Below are positions 56,510 to 64,000 of a stretch of DNA of 64,000 bases, piece after piece. Position numbers and translations under genes: made by a program. The notes under the pieces are model-generated. The model saw only the letters and a program-made list of their open reading frames with translations, was not told the origin of the DNA and made no database searches. This DNA comes from MFD01213-c1 sp963704405 (GTDB lineage Bacteria > Planctomycetota > Phycisphaerae > Tepidisphaerales > Tepidisphaeraceae). The number at the start of each line of letters is the position of its first letter. Positions within the stretch are counted from its first letter, which is position 1. The stretch covers positions 1,984,001 to 2,048,000 of the forward strand of contig OY969903.1 in assembly GCA_963704405.1 (NCBI GenBank), given 5' to 3'.

Positions 56510-57480
56510 CTAATCCCCCAAATACATCCTCGTCGTCGGCCCGCTCTTGCCCGCGTCCGCCGTCAAATGCTCGATCGCAGAAAACAGCCGGTCTGTATCT
56601 GATTTCTCCGTTCGTTTCGCGCGATATACCGTCTTGCCTCCCCCGGCCTCTTCGCTGACGATCTCGAATGTTTCATCCAACAGCACCGGCTCCCCTGCAT
56701 GCATTTCCTTCGTCGATTCCCCCTCCACAATCAGCTCCACAATCGCAATCCGATTCCGCGTCTTCACAATCCCGTCGCCTGCCTTGGCATCCAGCCATTC
56801 CAGGATCTCGTGCGTCTCATACTCCGCGGCGAAAGTCTCATCATCAATAATGCGGCCCGGCGTGATCAACCCCAGTATCCCCCGGTTGCCCACCGCGATC
56901 GGCCCTGGCAGCCGCGCCGATTCCCGGACAGCCTCCAGCAATGCCTGCCTCCACGCCGCCGCTTTTACAATCGATGGCTCGATCTGCCGGAGCTGTTGCA
57001 CTTTGTCACTCAGGTCCGCCTGCGACTGCGCATAAATCTTGTCTCGCCGCAGCGCGTCCTTTTCCAGTTGCTCCATGCGCCCCGCGGCCAGGTTCTGCCG
57101 CGATGAAGCTTCCATCGCCGCGGCAATGTCCTCCCGCTTCCGCGCCCCTCCGCAACAGCCTTGGCCACCAGCATCGTCCGCAGTTGATCCTGATATTCCT
57201 GCATCTCATGCACCGGCCGCACCACAATCCCCCGGCGATCGTCCAGCAGCTTCTGCAATTCATCCCGGCCCGCAATCAGATCGCGCTTGCACTGCAAGAG
57301 ATCCTCAAGCTGCTGATTGAAACATTTGCGAATGTGGTCGGTCGGTCCATTCAGATAAGAAGTGAGATGCCAGATGCGTTCCCCCGTCGCAGTATATTCC
57401 GGCGCGTTGTCCGCCCCGCAGAGTGATACAGATAAAAGCACGATCAGCGAGGATAGGGTCGGTATCGACGTTTTCCTCAT
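56510..57480 (-). CDS. Secreted coiled-coil protein, unknown, frameshifted
   Basis: About 323 residues when read across one missing base in the run of four C at 57144-57147. A signal peptide (PTLSSLIVLLSVSLCGA) leads to NAPEYTATGERIWHLTSYLN, then long charged helices likely to form a coiled coil (CFNQQLEDLLQCKRDLIAGR). The part after the shift (KREDIAAAMEASSRQNLAAG) remains helical. It then changes to a compact beta-rich part with GPIAVGNRGILGLITPGRII, IVELIVEGEST and GKTVYRAKRTE. No family is recognised. It is probably periplasmic. It is upstream of the O-antigen ligase gene on the same strand, with about 120 bases between them. Confidence 0.65.
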
Positions 57481-57611
57481 GAAGTTATCGTGTCCCTCCC
57501 GTTCCGATCCGTCAAGCGAACAGCCGCGATTTTGAAGGGCGCATAGCAGATTACGCCTGCCGAATTACAGAATCGCAGAAAGCACCCCCGCATCACCTTC
57601 CACTTCCTCAT

Positions 57612-57657
57612 CTTTTCTCTGCGTCTCCGCGCCTCCGCGTTAAAGTTTCCCATCAAT
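57612..57657 (+). repeat. Dispersed CTCTGCG repeat, copy 1
   Basis: CTTTTCTCTGCGTCTCCGCG and CCTCCGCGTTAAAG followed by TTTCCCATCAAT. Nearly the same 45 bases occur at 61026-61070. It lies 58 bases upstream of the dehydrogenase start. Confidence 0.7.
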
Positions 57658-57715
57658 AGCCACAATCTCAACGCCCATCTTTTTCCCCGGCCCTGCACCG
57701 CGTAAACTATCCCCC

Positions 57716-58732
57716 ATGAACACTCTGATCCTCGACAAGCCCGAGCAATTCCGTTTCGCTCAGACCGACGAACCCGCCGCGCCGCCGGTGGGGCATGCGC
57801 TCGTCCGCGTTCATCGCGTTGGCATCTGCGGCACCGACTGGCACGCCTATCGCGGCCGCCAGCCTTTCTTTTCCTATCCCCGCGTTCTCGGTCACGAACT
57901 GGGCGTTGTGGTCGAAAAAGTGAATGATCCCGCATCTGACCTCAAGCCCGGCGATCGCTGCTCCGTCGAGCCTTATCTCAACTGCGGCCATTGCATCGCC
58001 TGCCGCCGCGGCAAATCCAATTGCTGCGTCAACCTGCAGGTGCTTGGCGTTCACGTCGACGGCGGTATGCGTGAACGCATCACCCTTCCCGCCAATAAGC
58101 TCCACCGCTCCAGCAAGCTCTCCCTCGAACAGCTCGCGCTGGTCGAAACCCTCGGCATCGGCTGCCATGCCGTCGATCGCGCCGCCGCCGAGCCCGGCGA
58201 ATGGGTGCTCGTCATTGGCGCAGGCCCCATCGGCCTCTCCATCATCCCCTTCGCCAAGGCCAACGGCTCAAGGGTGATCGTCGCCGACGTCAGCGAATCA
58301 CGCCTCGATTTCTGCCGCAAACATATGGGCGCCGACGAAACCATCGACGCCCGCGGCGACATCCTCGCCGCCCTCAAAACCATCACCAGCAACGACCTGC
58401 CCACCCTCGTCCTCGACGCCACCGGCGCTCCCCCTTCAATGGCCAAAACCTTCGACTTCGTCGCCCCCGGTGGCCGCATCGTTTTCGTCGGCCTGTTTCA
58501 AGGCGAGGTGAGTTTCAACGATCCCAACTTCCATCGCCGCGAGATCACCCTGCTCGCCTCGCGCAACAGCCGTCCCGCCGACTTCAAGCGCATCATCAAG
58601 CTGGTCGAAGACGGCGCCGTCGACACCACCCCCTGGATCACCCATCGTGCCACATGCAACATGCTCATCGAAACCCTCCCCTCTTGGCTCACGCCCGAAG
58701 CCAACGTCATTAAAGCCATGATCGAGTTTTAA
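57716..58732 (+). CDS. Zinc-dependent alcohol/sugar-acid dehydrogenase (MDR superfamily)
   Basis: A 338-residue NAD(P)-dependent medium-chain dehydrogenase. Catalytic zinc ligands are Cys38 (GICGTDWHAY), His60 and Glu61 (LGHELG). A structural zinc lobe is complete (Cys90, 93, 96 and 104 in NCGHCIACRRGKSNCC). The Rossmann motif is VIGAGPIGLSIIPFAKANGS. It resembles the L-idonate, L-galactonate and sorbitol dehydrogenase group, with L-galactonate oxidoreductase (LgoD-like) a fair guess. That would fit sugar-acid use from pectin, but the pectin block is 10 kb away. No regulator adjoins it. Confidence 0.87.
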   Translation: MNTLILDKPEQFRFAQTDEPAAPPVGHALVRVHRVGICGTDWHAYRGRQPFFSYPRVLGHELGVVVEKVNDPASDLKPGDRCSVEPYLNCGHCIACRRGKSNCCVNLQVLGVHVDGGMRERITLPANKLHRSSKLSLEQLALVETLGIGCHAVDRAAAEPGEWVLVIGAGPIGLSIIPFAKANGSRVIVADVSESRLDFCRKHMGADETIDARGDILAALKTITSNDLPTLVLDATGAPPSMAKTFDFVAPGGRIVFVGLFQGEVSFNDPNFHRREITLLASRNSRPADFKRIIKLVEDGAVDTTPWITHRATCNMLIETLPSWLTPEANVIKAMIEF

Positions 58733-58841
58733 ACGCGCCAACGAACTCCCTGGCATAACAAATCCGCCGCACCAGCGTCTTTCTTGCACTGCGGAACAGG
58801 CGCCGCTGCGTCTCCGCGTGCGATCGGCCTCACAACCTCCA

Positions 58842-58881
58842 CCGCCAAACAAACCGGCCGCGACTTTCATCGCGGCCGGTT
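58842..58881 (-). terminator. Intrinsic terminator between dehydrogenase and secreted-protein genes
   Basis: AACCGGCCGCGA (58852-58863) pairs with TCGCGGCCGGTT (58870-58881). On the minus strand it is followed by TTTGTTTGG, so it mainly serves the 619-residue gene. Confidence 0.7.
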
Positions 58882-58919
58882 CCAAATTCAAAACACAAAA
58901 CAAAAGGCAACCCAAAAAC

Positions 58920-60779
58920 TCACAGCCCCCCGGCCCCGCCCGCTCCACCGCCGCCGCCTTGGCCTCCGCCGCCGCGCATTTGCAGGAACACCTGCATTCC
59001 CGCCTGAATCAGGCTCTGCACGAGTTGCGTCGGAACATGCTCATCCACACGGATCGCGCTTCCTTCCGTGCCCGCCGAGATTCCGATCGGTGGAAGGTTC
59101 GGCGGCAATTGCACCGGCATCGGGAAACCAAACTGCCGGGCATAGCTCACCGCCGTTGATACGATCACATCCAGCGGAATATACACCACCGCCGCGCGGG
59201 TTTTAGGAAGATTCGCGTCCACCGACTTCAGCGCCTCGGCGCTTCCCAGCACATCGGTGTTCGACTTGGCCGCTGCGATCGCGCTGCTGATCAGTTGATC
59301 GTCTCCGCCGCCCACAACCAGCAGCGTCTTGGGATCGATGATGCCGTTCAACATGACCAGGCCGTTGGGGCCATACATAATGCTCATCGCCTGTGCCGCC
59401 TGCATTTCCTGCGGCGTGTTCCCCTGCATGTTCGGCTGCATCTGCACCTGGTTGAAGCTGATCCCGTCAATCGTCTTGGCCCCTTCCAAATAGCTCGTCT
59501 TCATCACCTCACCGCTCTTCATGCTCATCGCCTTCATTAACTTCTGCTGCGCTTCAACCTGCGTCTTCTGAACAGCCTGAAGTTTGGCGGCGTCCCCTTT
59601 ATATACCCCGACCAGTTCAACCAATCCGCCCTGACCGATCGCCCCCGTCGGAGCAACCATGCCAAACGCGCTTCCCTCGATCGCCGACATCCCCTCCTTC
59701 GTGTTGTCGATGATTTCCTGGATCAGCTTCCCATTTTCGCCCAGCCCCGCGATGTCGGTGCTGATCGACCCGGCAAGACCATCGATAATCTTCACCGACA
59801 GCGCCGGGTCCTGGACCATTCCGCCGTAGAAGAGGTACTTGTTGTCCGGCAGTCCCGCCATCAGCGGTTGATCCGTATTCTTTACCTGCGCCACAAGTTT
59901 GGCCGTCGCGGAATCCGGCACAAACTCGGCCAGCAGCGTTCCTGTGATTCCATCCTTCCCGACGTTGATTCCGATCGTCGTCGCCTGCGAATCCTGCATG
60001 AACGTCGTCGCCATGTTAATGACCTGGTTGACCACCGACTTCAGCACCGCCGCCTGGTTCGGGCCGGCGCCAGGGTTGCCGGCCGCTGCCGTCTTCTGAA
60101 CCTCATTCAATATCTTCTGCCGGTTTGCCTGCAGTTGCGGAATCGCCATCGCTTTCAGCGCCGGCATGTTGACGAAGATGATCGCATCCTTTTCCGCCAG
60201 TTGCTTGGCCGCCAGGCCCGTCGCCTTCAGCCCGTCCGGCTTCGCCGTGACAACATCCTTCGTCGGTGACATCGCCGCATAAGCGCCCCAGTTGGCGATG
60301 AACGTATCCTCTCCCGATTTGTCCTGCTTGAAATGGACGACGCTGACATCCCCTTCCGTTCGCACCACCGTCGACTGCTCCACAAACGCCTTGTAATCTG
60401 AAACCGGAACCAGGATCAGCACCGGCGGTGGAACCTGCTTGCCGTTCGCATCCTTCTGAGTCCCAGACCACGGCCTGTTCAACCACGCCATCGCCATCTC
60501 GCCGCTCTTGTCGATCCCAGCCGTCAGCCCGCTCTGAGACATCACCGCCGCGAGCGGATCATTCAACGCCGGCTGAAAATCCGTCACGCCCAGCGCCTGC
60601 ATGAAGGCCGCAACCTTCGCGCTGGTGTCCTGAAGATGATTGACCTTCACCACCACCAGCGAATCGCCCGGCACCTGGTCCAGCACCTGCCCGTGCGCCG
60701 ATGCGCCGCTGATCAGGGCCACGGCCAGCACCGCCGCAATCAGGCGGCCGCTCTTAAGTGCGCGACGAAAGCTTGTCAT
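58920..60779 (-). CDS. Large secreted protein of unknown function, Gly-rich tail
   Basis: A 619-residue protein with a signal peptide (LIAAVLAAVLISGASAHG-like core near residues 13-30) starting with VLDQVPGDSLVVVKVNHLQD. The body alternates beta and helix, with repeated themes such as ILVPVSDYKAFVEQ, AIIFVNMPALKAMAIPQL, NKYLFYGGMVQDP and LLVVGGGDDQLISSAIAAAK. The opening (a statement of value followed by segment-wise residues) recalls DUF3352-like exported proteins of planctomycetes, but I am not sure. The last 20 residues are almost only Gly with a few Gln and Ala. The start codon is well placed, with GGAG about ten bases upstream. No neighbour suggests a role. Confidence 0.7.
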   Translation of the reverse strand: MTSFRRALKSGRLIAAVLAVALISGASAHGQVLDQVPGDSLVVVKVNHLQDTSAKVAAFMQALGVTDFQPALNDPLAAVMSQSGLTAGIDKSGEMAMAWLNRPWSGTQKDANGKQVPPPVLILVPVSDYKAFVEQSTVVRTEGDVSVVHFKQDKSGEDTFIANWGAYAAMSPTKDVVTAKPDGLKATGLAAKQLAEKDAIIFVNMPALKAMAIPQLQANRQKILNEVQKTAAAGNPGAGPNQAAVLKSVVNQVINMATTFMQDSQATTIGINVGKDGITGTLLAEFVPDSATAKLVAQVKNTDQPLMAGLPDNKYLFYGGMVQDPALSVKIIDGLAGSISTDIAGLGENGKLIQEIIDNTKEGMSAIEGSAFGMVAPTGAIGQGGLVELVGVYKGDAAKLQAVQKTQVEAQQKLMKAMSMKSGEVMKTSYLEGAKTIDGISFNQVQMQPNMQGNTPQEMQAAQAMSIMYGPNGLVMLNGIIDPKTLLVVGGGDDQLISSAIAAAKSNTDVLGSAEALKSVDANLPKTRAAVVYIPLDVIVSTAVSYARQFGFPMPVQLPPNLPPIGISAGTEGSAIRVDEHVPTQLVQSLIQAGMQVFLQMRGGGGQGGGGGAGGAGGL

Positions 60780-61081
60780 TGGAGCTCCTTCTTTGAAAGT
60801 GTTTCCTTAAAATGCAATCAATTTTCCAAACTGCCCGAGCCATCGTACACCGCCGCAAATGACCGTCAAACGCCCCAAGGTCTACAATCGCCCCCCATCC
60901 TTATAACCACCCCCAAGAAAAGACGCGCCACCACATCCCTTGCATAGCAACTCCTGTTTATGGCGAATGGCAAATTCCTCGCGCCCAGACGCACAACCGC
61001 ACAAAGACACAAGTTAAAACTCCGCCTCTTTTCTCTGCGCCTCAGCGCCTCCGCGTTAAAATTTCCATCAATGTTTCCCCA
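60780..61081. other. Intergenic region with dispersed repeat
   Basis: About 300 bases between the 619-residue gene (leftward) and moaA (rightward). It contains the repeat at 61026-61070 and nothing else that I can support. Confidence 0.4.
61026..61070 (+). repeat. Dispersed CTCTGCG repeat, copy 2
   Basis: CTTTTCTCTGCGCCTCAGCG and CCTCCGCGTTAAAA followed by TTTCCATCAAT, almost identical to the copy at 57612. It ends 12 bases before the first possible moaA start. Confidence 0.7.
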
Positions 61082-62260
61082 GTGAACCTGCTCACCCGCC
61101 ACGCTACAATGAGCCCAATGCGTCTCCCCATCATCCAGCTCCCCGTTTCAGGCGCAGCGACATCCCACGCCGCCCCCCTCTTTGAGACGGGCCCCCGGTC
61201 GATCGGCGCCGTGCAGGTGCTGCGCATCAGCGTCACCGATCGCTGCAATTTCCGCTGCGTCTACTGCATGCCGGAACAAGGCGTGCGCTGGCTGCCCCGC
61301 GAAGATATCCTCACCTTCGAAGAAATCGCCGACATCGTCCGCGCCGCCATCGAAATTCACGGCATTCGCCGCTTCAAGCTCACCGGCGGCGAACCCACCC
61401 TCCGTCACGGCCTGCTCGATCTCGTCGCCATGCTCCGCCGAATAAAAGGGATCGAAGATCTCTCCCTCACCACCAACGGCATGCTCCTGCACGATCTCGC
61501 CGCCCCCCTGAAAGAAGCCGGCCTCGACCGCGTCACCGTCAGCATCGACAGCCTTCAGCCCGACCGCTTCAAACGCATCACGCGCACCGGTGATCTGCCC
61601 ACCGTCCTGCGAGGCCTCGCCCGCGCCCAGGACGTCGGCCTCACCGGCCTCAAGGTCAACGTCGTCGCCATGCGCGGAACCAACGACGACGAATTCCCTC
61701 ATTTCGCCCGCCTCACCTTGTCCCAGCGCCTGACTGTCCGCTTCATCGAATACATGCCCCTTGGCGACGCCGCGCTGCTCCGTCCCCCCACCCCGTCGAC
61801 CGATCTCCGCATCGATCCATCCGAAGTCGGCCCCGCCGCAGGCTGCGGCGCTCAGGATCGCGGCGCTGACGCACTCATCCCCGAACCCCAGATCCGGGAG
61901 CGAATCGAATCCGAAGTCGGCCCCTTAATCCCCATCGACCGCCAAACCGAACCCGGCGTCGGACCCGCCAATGTTTATCGCCTCGCCCGCGGCAATCCCG
62001 TCGGCCGCATCGGTTTCATCAGCGCAATGTCCGCCCCCTTCTGCTCCACCTGCAACCGCCTGCGCCTGACAGCCGACGGCGTCCTCCGCTCCTGCCTCTT
62101 CGAAGGCGGTGAAGTCCCCATACGCCAACTACTCCGAACCCACCCCAACCCATCCCTCCGCCGCCGCGCCGTCGCAAACGCCATGACCCAATGCGTGCGG
62201 CTCAAGCCCGATCTGCACAGCCATCGCGGCAACGAACAAATGAGCCGCATCGGTGGATAA
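61082..62260 (+). CDS. moaA: GTP 3',8-cyclase MoaA (radical SAM)
   Basis: First enzyme of molybdenum cofactor synthesis, using two [4Fe-4S] clusters. It has 392 residues from the GTG at 61082; ATGs at 61109 and 61118 are possible starts, and none has a good ribosome-binding site. The radical SAM cluster is CNFRCVYC (Cys55, 59, 62 from 61082). GIRRFKLTGGEPTLRHG binds SAM. The second cluster uses CSTCNRLRLTADGVLRSC. The protein ends in Gly-Gly, as MoaA must. Between the domains lies an extra segment of about 40 residues rich in Pro, Asp and Cys (PSTDLRIDPSEVGPAAGCGA). It is separated from moaD and moaE by 47 kb. Confidence 0.93.
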   Translation: MNLLTRHATMSPMRLPIIQLPVSGAATSHAAPLFETGPRSIGAVQVLRISVTDRCNFRCVYCMPEQGVRWLPREDILTFEEIADIVRAAIEIHGIRRFKLTGGEPTLRHGLLDLVAMLRRIKGIEDLSLTTNGMLLHDLAAPLKEAGLDRVTVSIDSLQPDRFKRITRTGDLPTVLRGLARAQDVGLTGLKVNVVAMRGTNDDEFPHFARLTLSQRLTVRFIEYMPLGDAALLRPPTPSTDLRIDPSEVGPAAGCGAQDRGADALIPEPQIRERIESEVGPLIPIDRQTEPGVGPANVYRLARGNPVGRIGFISAMSAPFCSTCNRLRLTADGVLRSCLFEGGEVPIRQLLRTHPNPSLRRRAVANAMTQCVRLKPDLHSHRGNEQMSRIGG

Positions 62261-62277
62261 CCCGATGCGCGCCTGAC

Positions 62278-63105
62278 TCACGTGCGCGTTCCCTTCCTGA
62301 GCACCAGCGTCCCCGCCATCTGATCGTGCAATCCTTGCTTGCGGTCAGTCCCGCCAATCATCAGAAACCCAATCCCCAGGAGCAGCCACGAAAGGATTTT
62401 CCCAAAAAATCGCCCGGTAGCCCGCCCGAACGCGATGCGTTTACCACTCAGATCCGTCACCTTAATACCGATGGCCATTTTGCCAAGGGTTCCCTGGTAA
62501 GCCGAAGCTTCCATCAGCCCATAGTAAAGCCATCTACCGATCAGAACCAACATCTGAGAAAGAAGGCCGATGGCCAGGATCGCTCCATTCATGCCGCGGC
62601 TTCCCGCAGGACGAAGAAAATATGTGCCCAGGGGAGAGCTCCCCGTCTGCAGACCGCTTGCAAGAACCGCGATTCTGACAACGCTTGCAACGATCCAGCC
62701 AAAGGCTGACAAAATAATGTAATCAATCAGGTACGCGGCAAAGCGAAGCCAAAAGCCGGCGTAGGCATAGGGGTCCGGAACCGTGCTGAAGTAATTGAGT
62801 TGCCCGCCCATCAACGCAGGCTCGGCGTGCCCCATCCAAGGAGCACTGTAATCCCCGGAAGAAGCAACCTTCTCATCCGTCGCCACGGACGATGGATCAT
62901 TCCCAGCCCCAATATTAGGCCTCACCGCCGCGCCTTGAAACAACCCCGGCACACTCTCCGCCGCCGCCCACTCTGCCATCCCCTCCCGCCACACCAGCGA
63001 CTCCGCCCCAAGCTCCCCAACCGCAATCAGTTGCCGTAATTGATCCAGCGACACAGGCCCCTGCTGCGCATTATTAAATGCATAATACCATGAATCTCCA
63101 GCCAC
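62278..63105 (-). CDS. GYF-2 and RDD domain membrane protein
   Basis: A 275-residue protein from the GTG at 63105 (GGGAGAA just upstream); the open frame to 63156 adds a non-conserved start. The N-terminal GYF-2 domain (DSWYYAFNNAQQGPVSLDQL, then GAESLVWREGMAEW) is a small peptide-binding module. A Ser/Pro/Gly linker leads to an RDD domain with about four membrane helices (YAGFWLRFAAYLIDYIILSA and ASAYQGTLGKMAIGIKVTDL). The C-terminus has GGTDRKQGLHDQMAGTLVL, usual for RDD proteins. This combination is widespread in planctomycetes and other phyla. The function is unknown and may lie in transport or envelope protein binding. Confidence 0.87.
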   Translation of the reverse strand: MAGDSWYYAFNNAQQGPVSLDQLRQLIAVGELGAESLVWREGMAEWAAAESVPGLFQGAAVRPNIGAGNDPSSVATDEKVASSGDYSAPWMGHAEPALMGGQLNYFSTVPDPYAYAGFWLRFAAYLIDYIILSAFGWIVASVVRIAVLASGLQTGSSPLGTYFLRPAGSRGMNGAILAIGLLSQMLVLIGRWLYYGLMEASAYQGTLGKMAIGIKVTDLSGKRIAFGRATGRFFGKILSWLLLGIGFLMIGGTDRKQGLHDQMAGTLVLRKGTRT

Positions 63106-63253
63106 GATTTCTCCCTTCCACTTCCACAGACCCCCCAAAAAACCATGACGAGCCACACCTCACACATTACGACGTACAGTAAACAGTTACCACCCAATCA
63201 AAAACAATCCTCCCCACGTGGCAAGCAAAATCGCACTCATTCACTCACAACAA

Positions 63254-63290
63254 TTTTCTTCTCTGCGCCTCAGCGCCTCTGCGTTGATAA
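63254..63290 (+). repeat. Dispersed CTCTGCG repeat, copy 3
   Basis: TTTTCTTCTCTGCGCCTCAG and CGCCTCTGCGTTGATAA, related to the copies at 57.6 and 61.0 kb but more diverged downstream. It lies in the 270-base gap before the acyltransferase gene, which holds no other feature. Confidence 0.6.
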
Positions 63291-63376
63291 AACTCTTCGA
63301 TCAGATTCAAGGAGATAACTCGCGCAAGAGCGCAGAGAAATTCCCCCAGCAATCGCAAACAGTTACGCATCACGAA

Positions 63377-64000
63377 TCACCTCCTCAAAATTCGCGGATC
63401 CGACTCCGCTCGCACCTGCACCCCATCCAGCGCCGTCTGCACCCGCTGCCGATACTCATCAATCTGCTCGGCTGTAAGGTCCGGCGGAACAAAAATTCGC
63501 CCCCCGCTGATGCACACCCCAGTCGTCGCCGGCTTGGGCAGCGCCATGCGGTCCCAGCTCCCGGCGCGCCACTGATCGCGGAACGCCAGGCCGATCGGAC
63601 AGATCGGCATCCCCGTTTTGCTGGCCAAATAAATCGCCCCCGGTTGCACAACTCTCCGCGGGCCGCGCGGGCCATCCGGCGTGATCGCAAGGTGATAGCT
63701 CTTGCCGCTGCGCATCATCCCGCGAATGGCGCTCAGCCCCTGCCGATTCGTCGAACCCCGAACCGTGGCAAACCCCAGCATATGCAGAATCCGCGCAATC
63801 AATTCCCCATCCACATGCTGGCTGATCAGCACTGCAAAACCATGGCGGCGGTGTGTGTACGCAGGAAACAGCAGCATCTCATGCCAGAAAATATAAATAC
63901 CCCGGTGCGGCGCTCCGCGAGGATCAGCATCCGGTTCATCAAACGTAAAATAAAACTGCGATGTCCCCATCCAGAAGCGGATGAAAGCGCTCAGGATTAA
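63377..64000 (-). CDS. Lysophospholipid acyltransferase-like protein (DUF374), 5' partial
   Basis: Membrane-associated acyltransferase of the DUF374/LPLAT type, which may acylate a lipid A or phospholipid precursor. The start lies beyond 64000: the open frame continues upstream of the ATG at 63970 (RFW before MGTSQFYF) to the window edge. Motifs are YIFWHEMLLFPAYTHRRHGF (H-x4-like catalytic region), LISQHVDGELIARILHMLGF, VRGSTNRQGLSAIRGM, AITPDGPRGPRRVVQPGAIY and MPICPIGLAF. The last two are typical of DUF374. Its position near lpxL, lpxI and O-antigen genes supports a lipid role. Substrate unknown. Confidence 0.85.
   Translation of the reverse strand, partial: LILSAFIRFWMGTSQFYFTFDEPDADPRGAPHRGIYIFWHEMLLFPAYTHRRHGFAVLISQHVDGELIARILHMLGFATVRGSTNRQGLSAIRGMMRSGKSYHLAITPDGPRGPRRVVQPGAIYLASKTGMPICPIGLAFRDQWRAGSWDRMALPKPATTGVCISGGRIFVPPDLTAEQIDEYRQRVQTALDGVQVRAESDPRILRR

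Overview
The window comes from a diderm bacterium of moderately high GC content and reads most like a member of the Planctomycetota, probably a soil or freshwater relative of the Phycisphaerae. This is inference. It rests on a surface protein with the N-terminal LEPLESRLFLS sorting motif, a giant exported protein with dockerin-type repeats and a PEP-CTERM anchor, two pectate lyases, and lipid A and O-antigen genes (lpxI, a lauroyl-acyltransferase-type gene, an O-antigen ligase). No plasmid, prophage, integrase, transposase or CRISPR array was seen. Most genes look like ordinary chromosomal housekeeping genes.

Layout, left to right. 1-2.9 kb: C-terminally cut DUF4450 secreted protein. 3.1-6.7 kb: signalling operon of HAMP histidine kinase, lone receiver and receiver-GGDEF cyclase. 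6.9-12 kb: icd and a secreted beta-helix protein. 12.2-15.6 kb: lpxI, moaD, moaE, a 120-bp palindrome, a membrane protein and nth. 16-24.4 kb: an OprB-type porin, thrS behind an apparent attenuator, a sigma-70 factor, rpsA, a CBS protein and csbD. 24.5-30.9 kb: tyrS, a CPBP protease, trpC, an isolated atpG and a UvrD-type helicase. 31-35.6 kb: nitrogen block of an NtrC-like regulator, a sigma-54 promoter, amtB and a PII protein. 35.7-47.2 kb: pectin block of pectate lyase, AraC regulator and a roughly 3000-residue lyase/beta-strand-repeat/dockerin/PEP-CTERM protein. 47.3-50.7 kb: tRNA-Leu, two tandem thymidylate kinases and a Ppx/GppA phosphatase. 51-64 kb: envelope genes (glycosyltransferase, LpxL, O-antigen ligase, DUF374 acyltransferase) mixed with a zinc dehydrogenase, moaA, a large secreted protein and a GYF-RDD membrane protein.

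Two groups of genes are functionally linked. In the nitrogen block, amtB and PII are co-directional behind a near-perfect sigma-54 promoter, next to an NtrC-like regulator that lacks the GAFTGA loop. The PII protein has valine at the usual uridylylation tyrosine. In the pectin block, an AraC regulator is coupled to one pectate lyase and diverges from the giant lyase gene. Molybdopterin genes are split between 13 kb (moaD, moaE) and 61 kb (moaA).

Nine genes are broken by ten single-base shifts: DUF4450, moaD, tyrS, atpG, the NtrC-like gene, amtB, the giant gene twice, the O-antigen ligase and the 57-kb secreted protein. In each case the protein resumes cleanly in the neighbouring frame, usually beside a short run of C or G. 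Because essential genes are hit, residual assembly indels are the most likely cause, and I annotate these loci as single genes spanning the shift.
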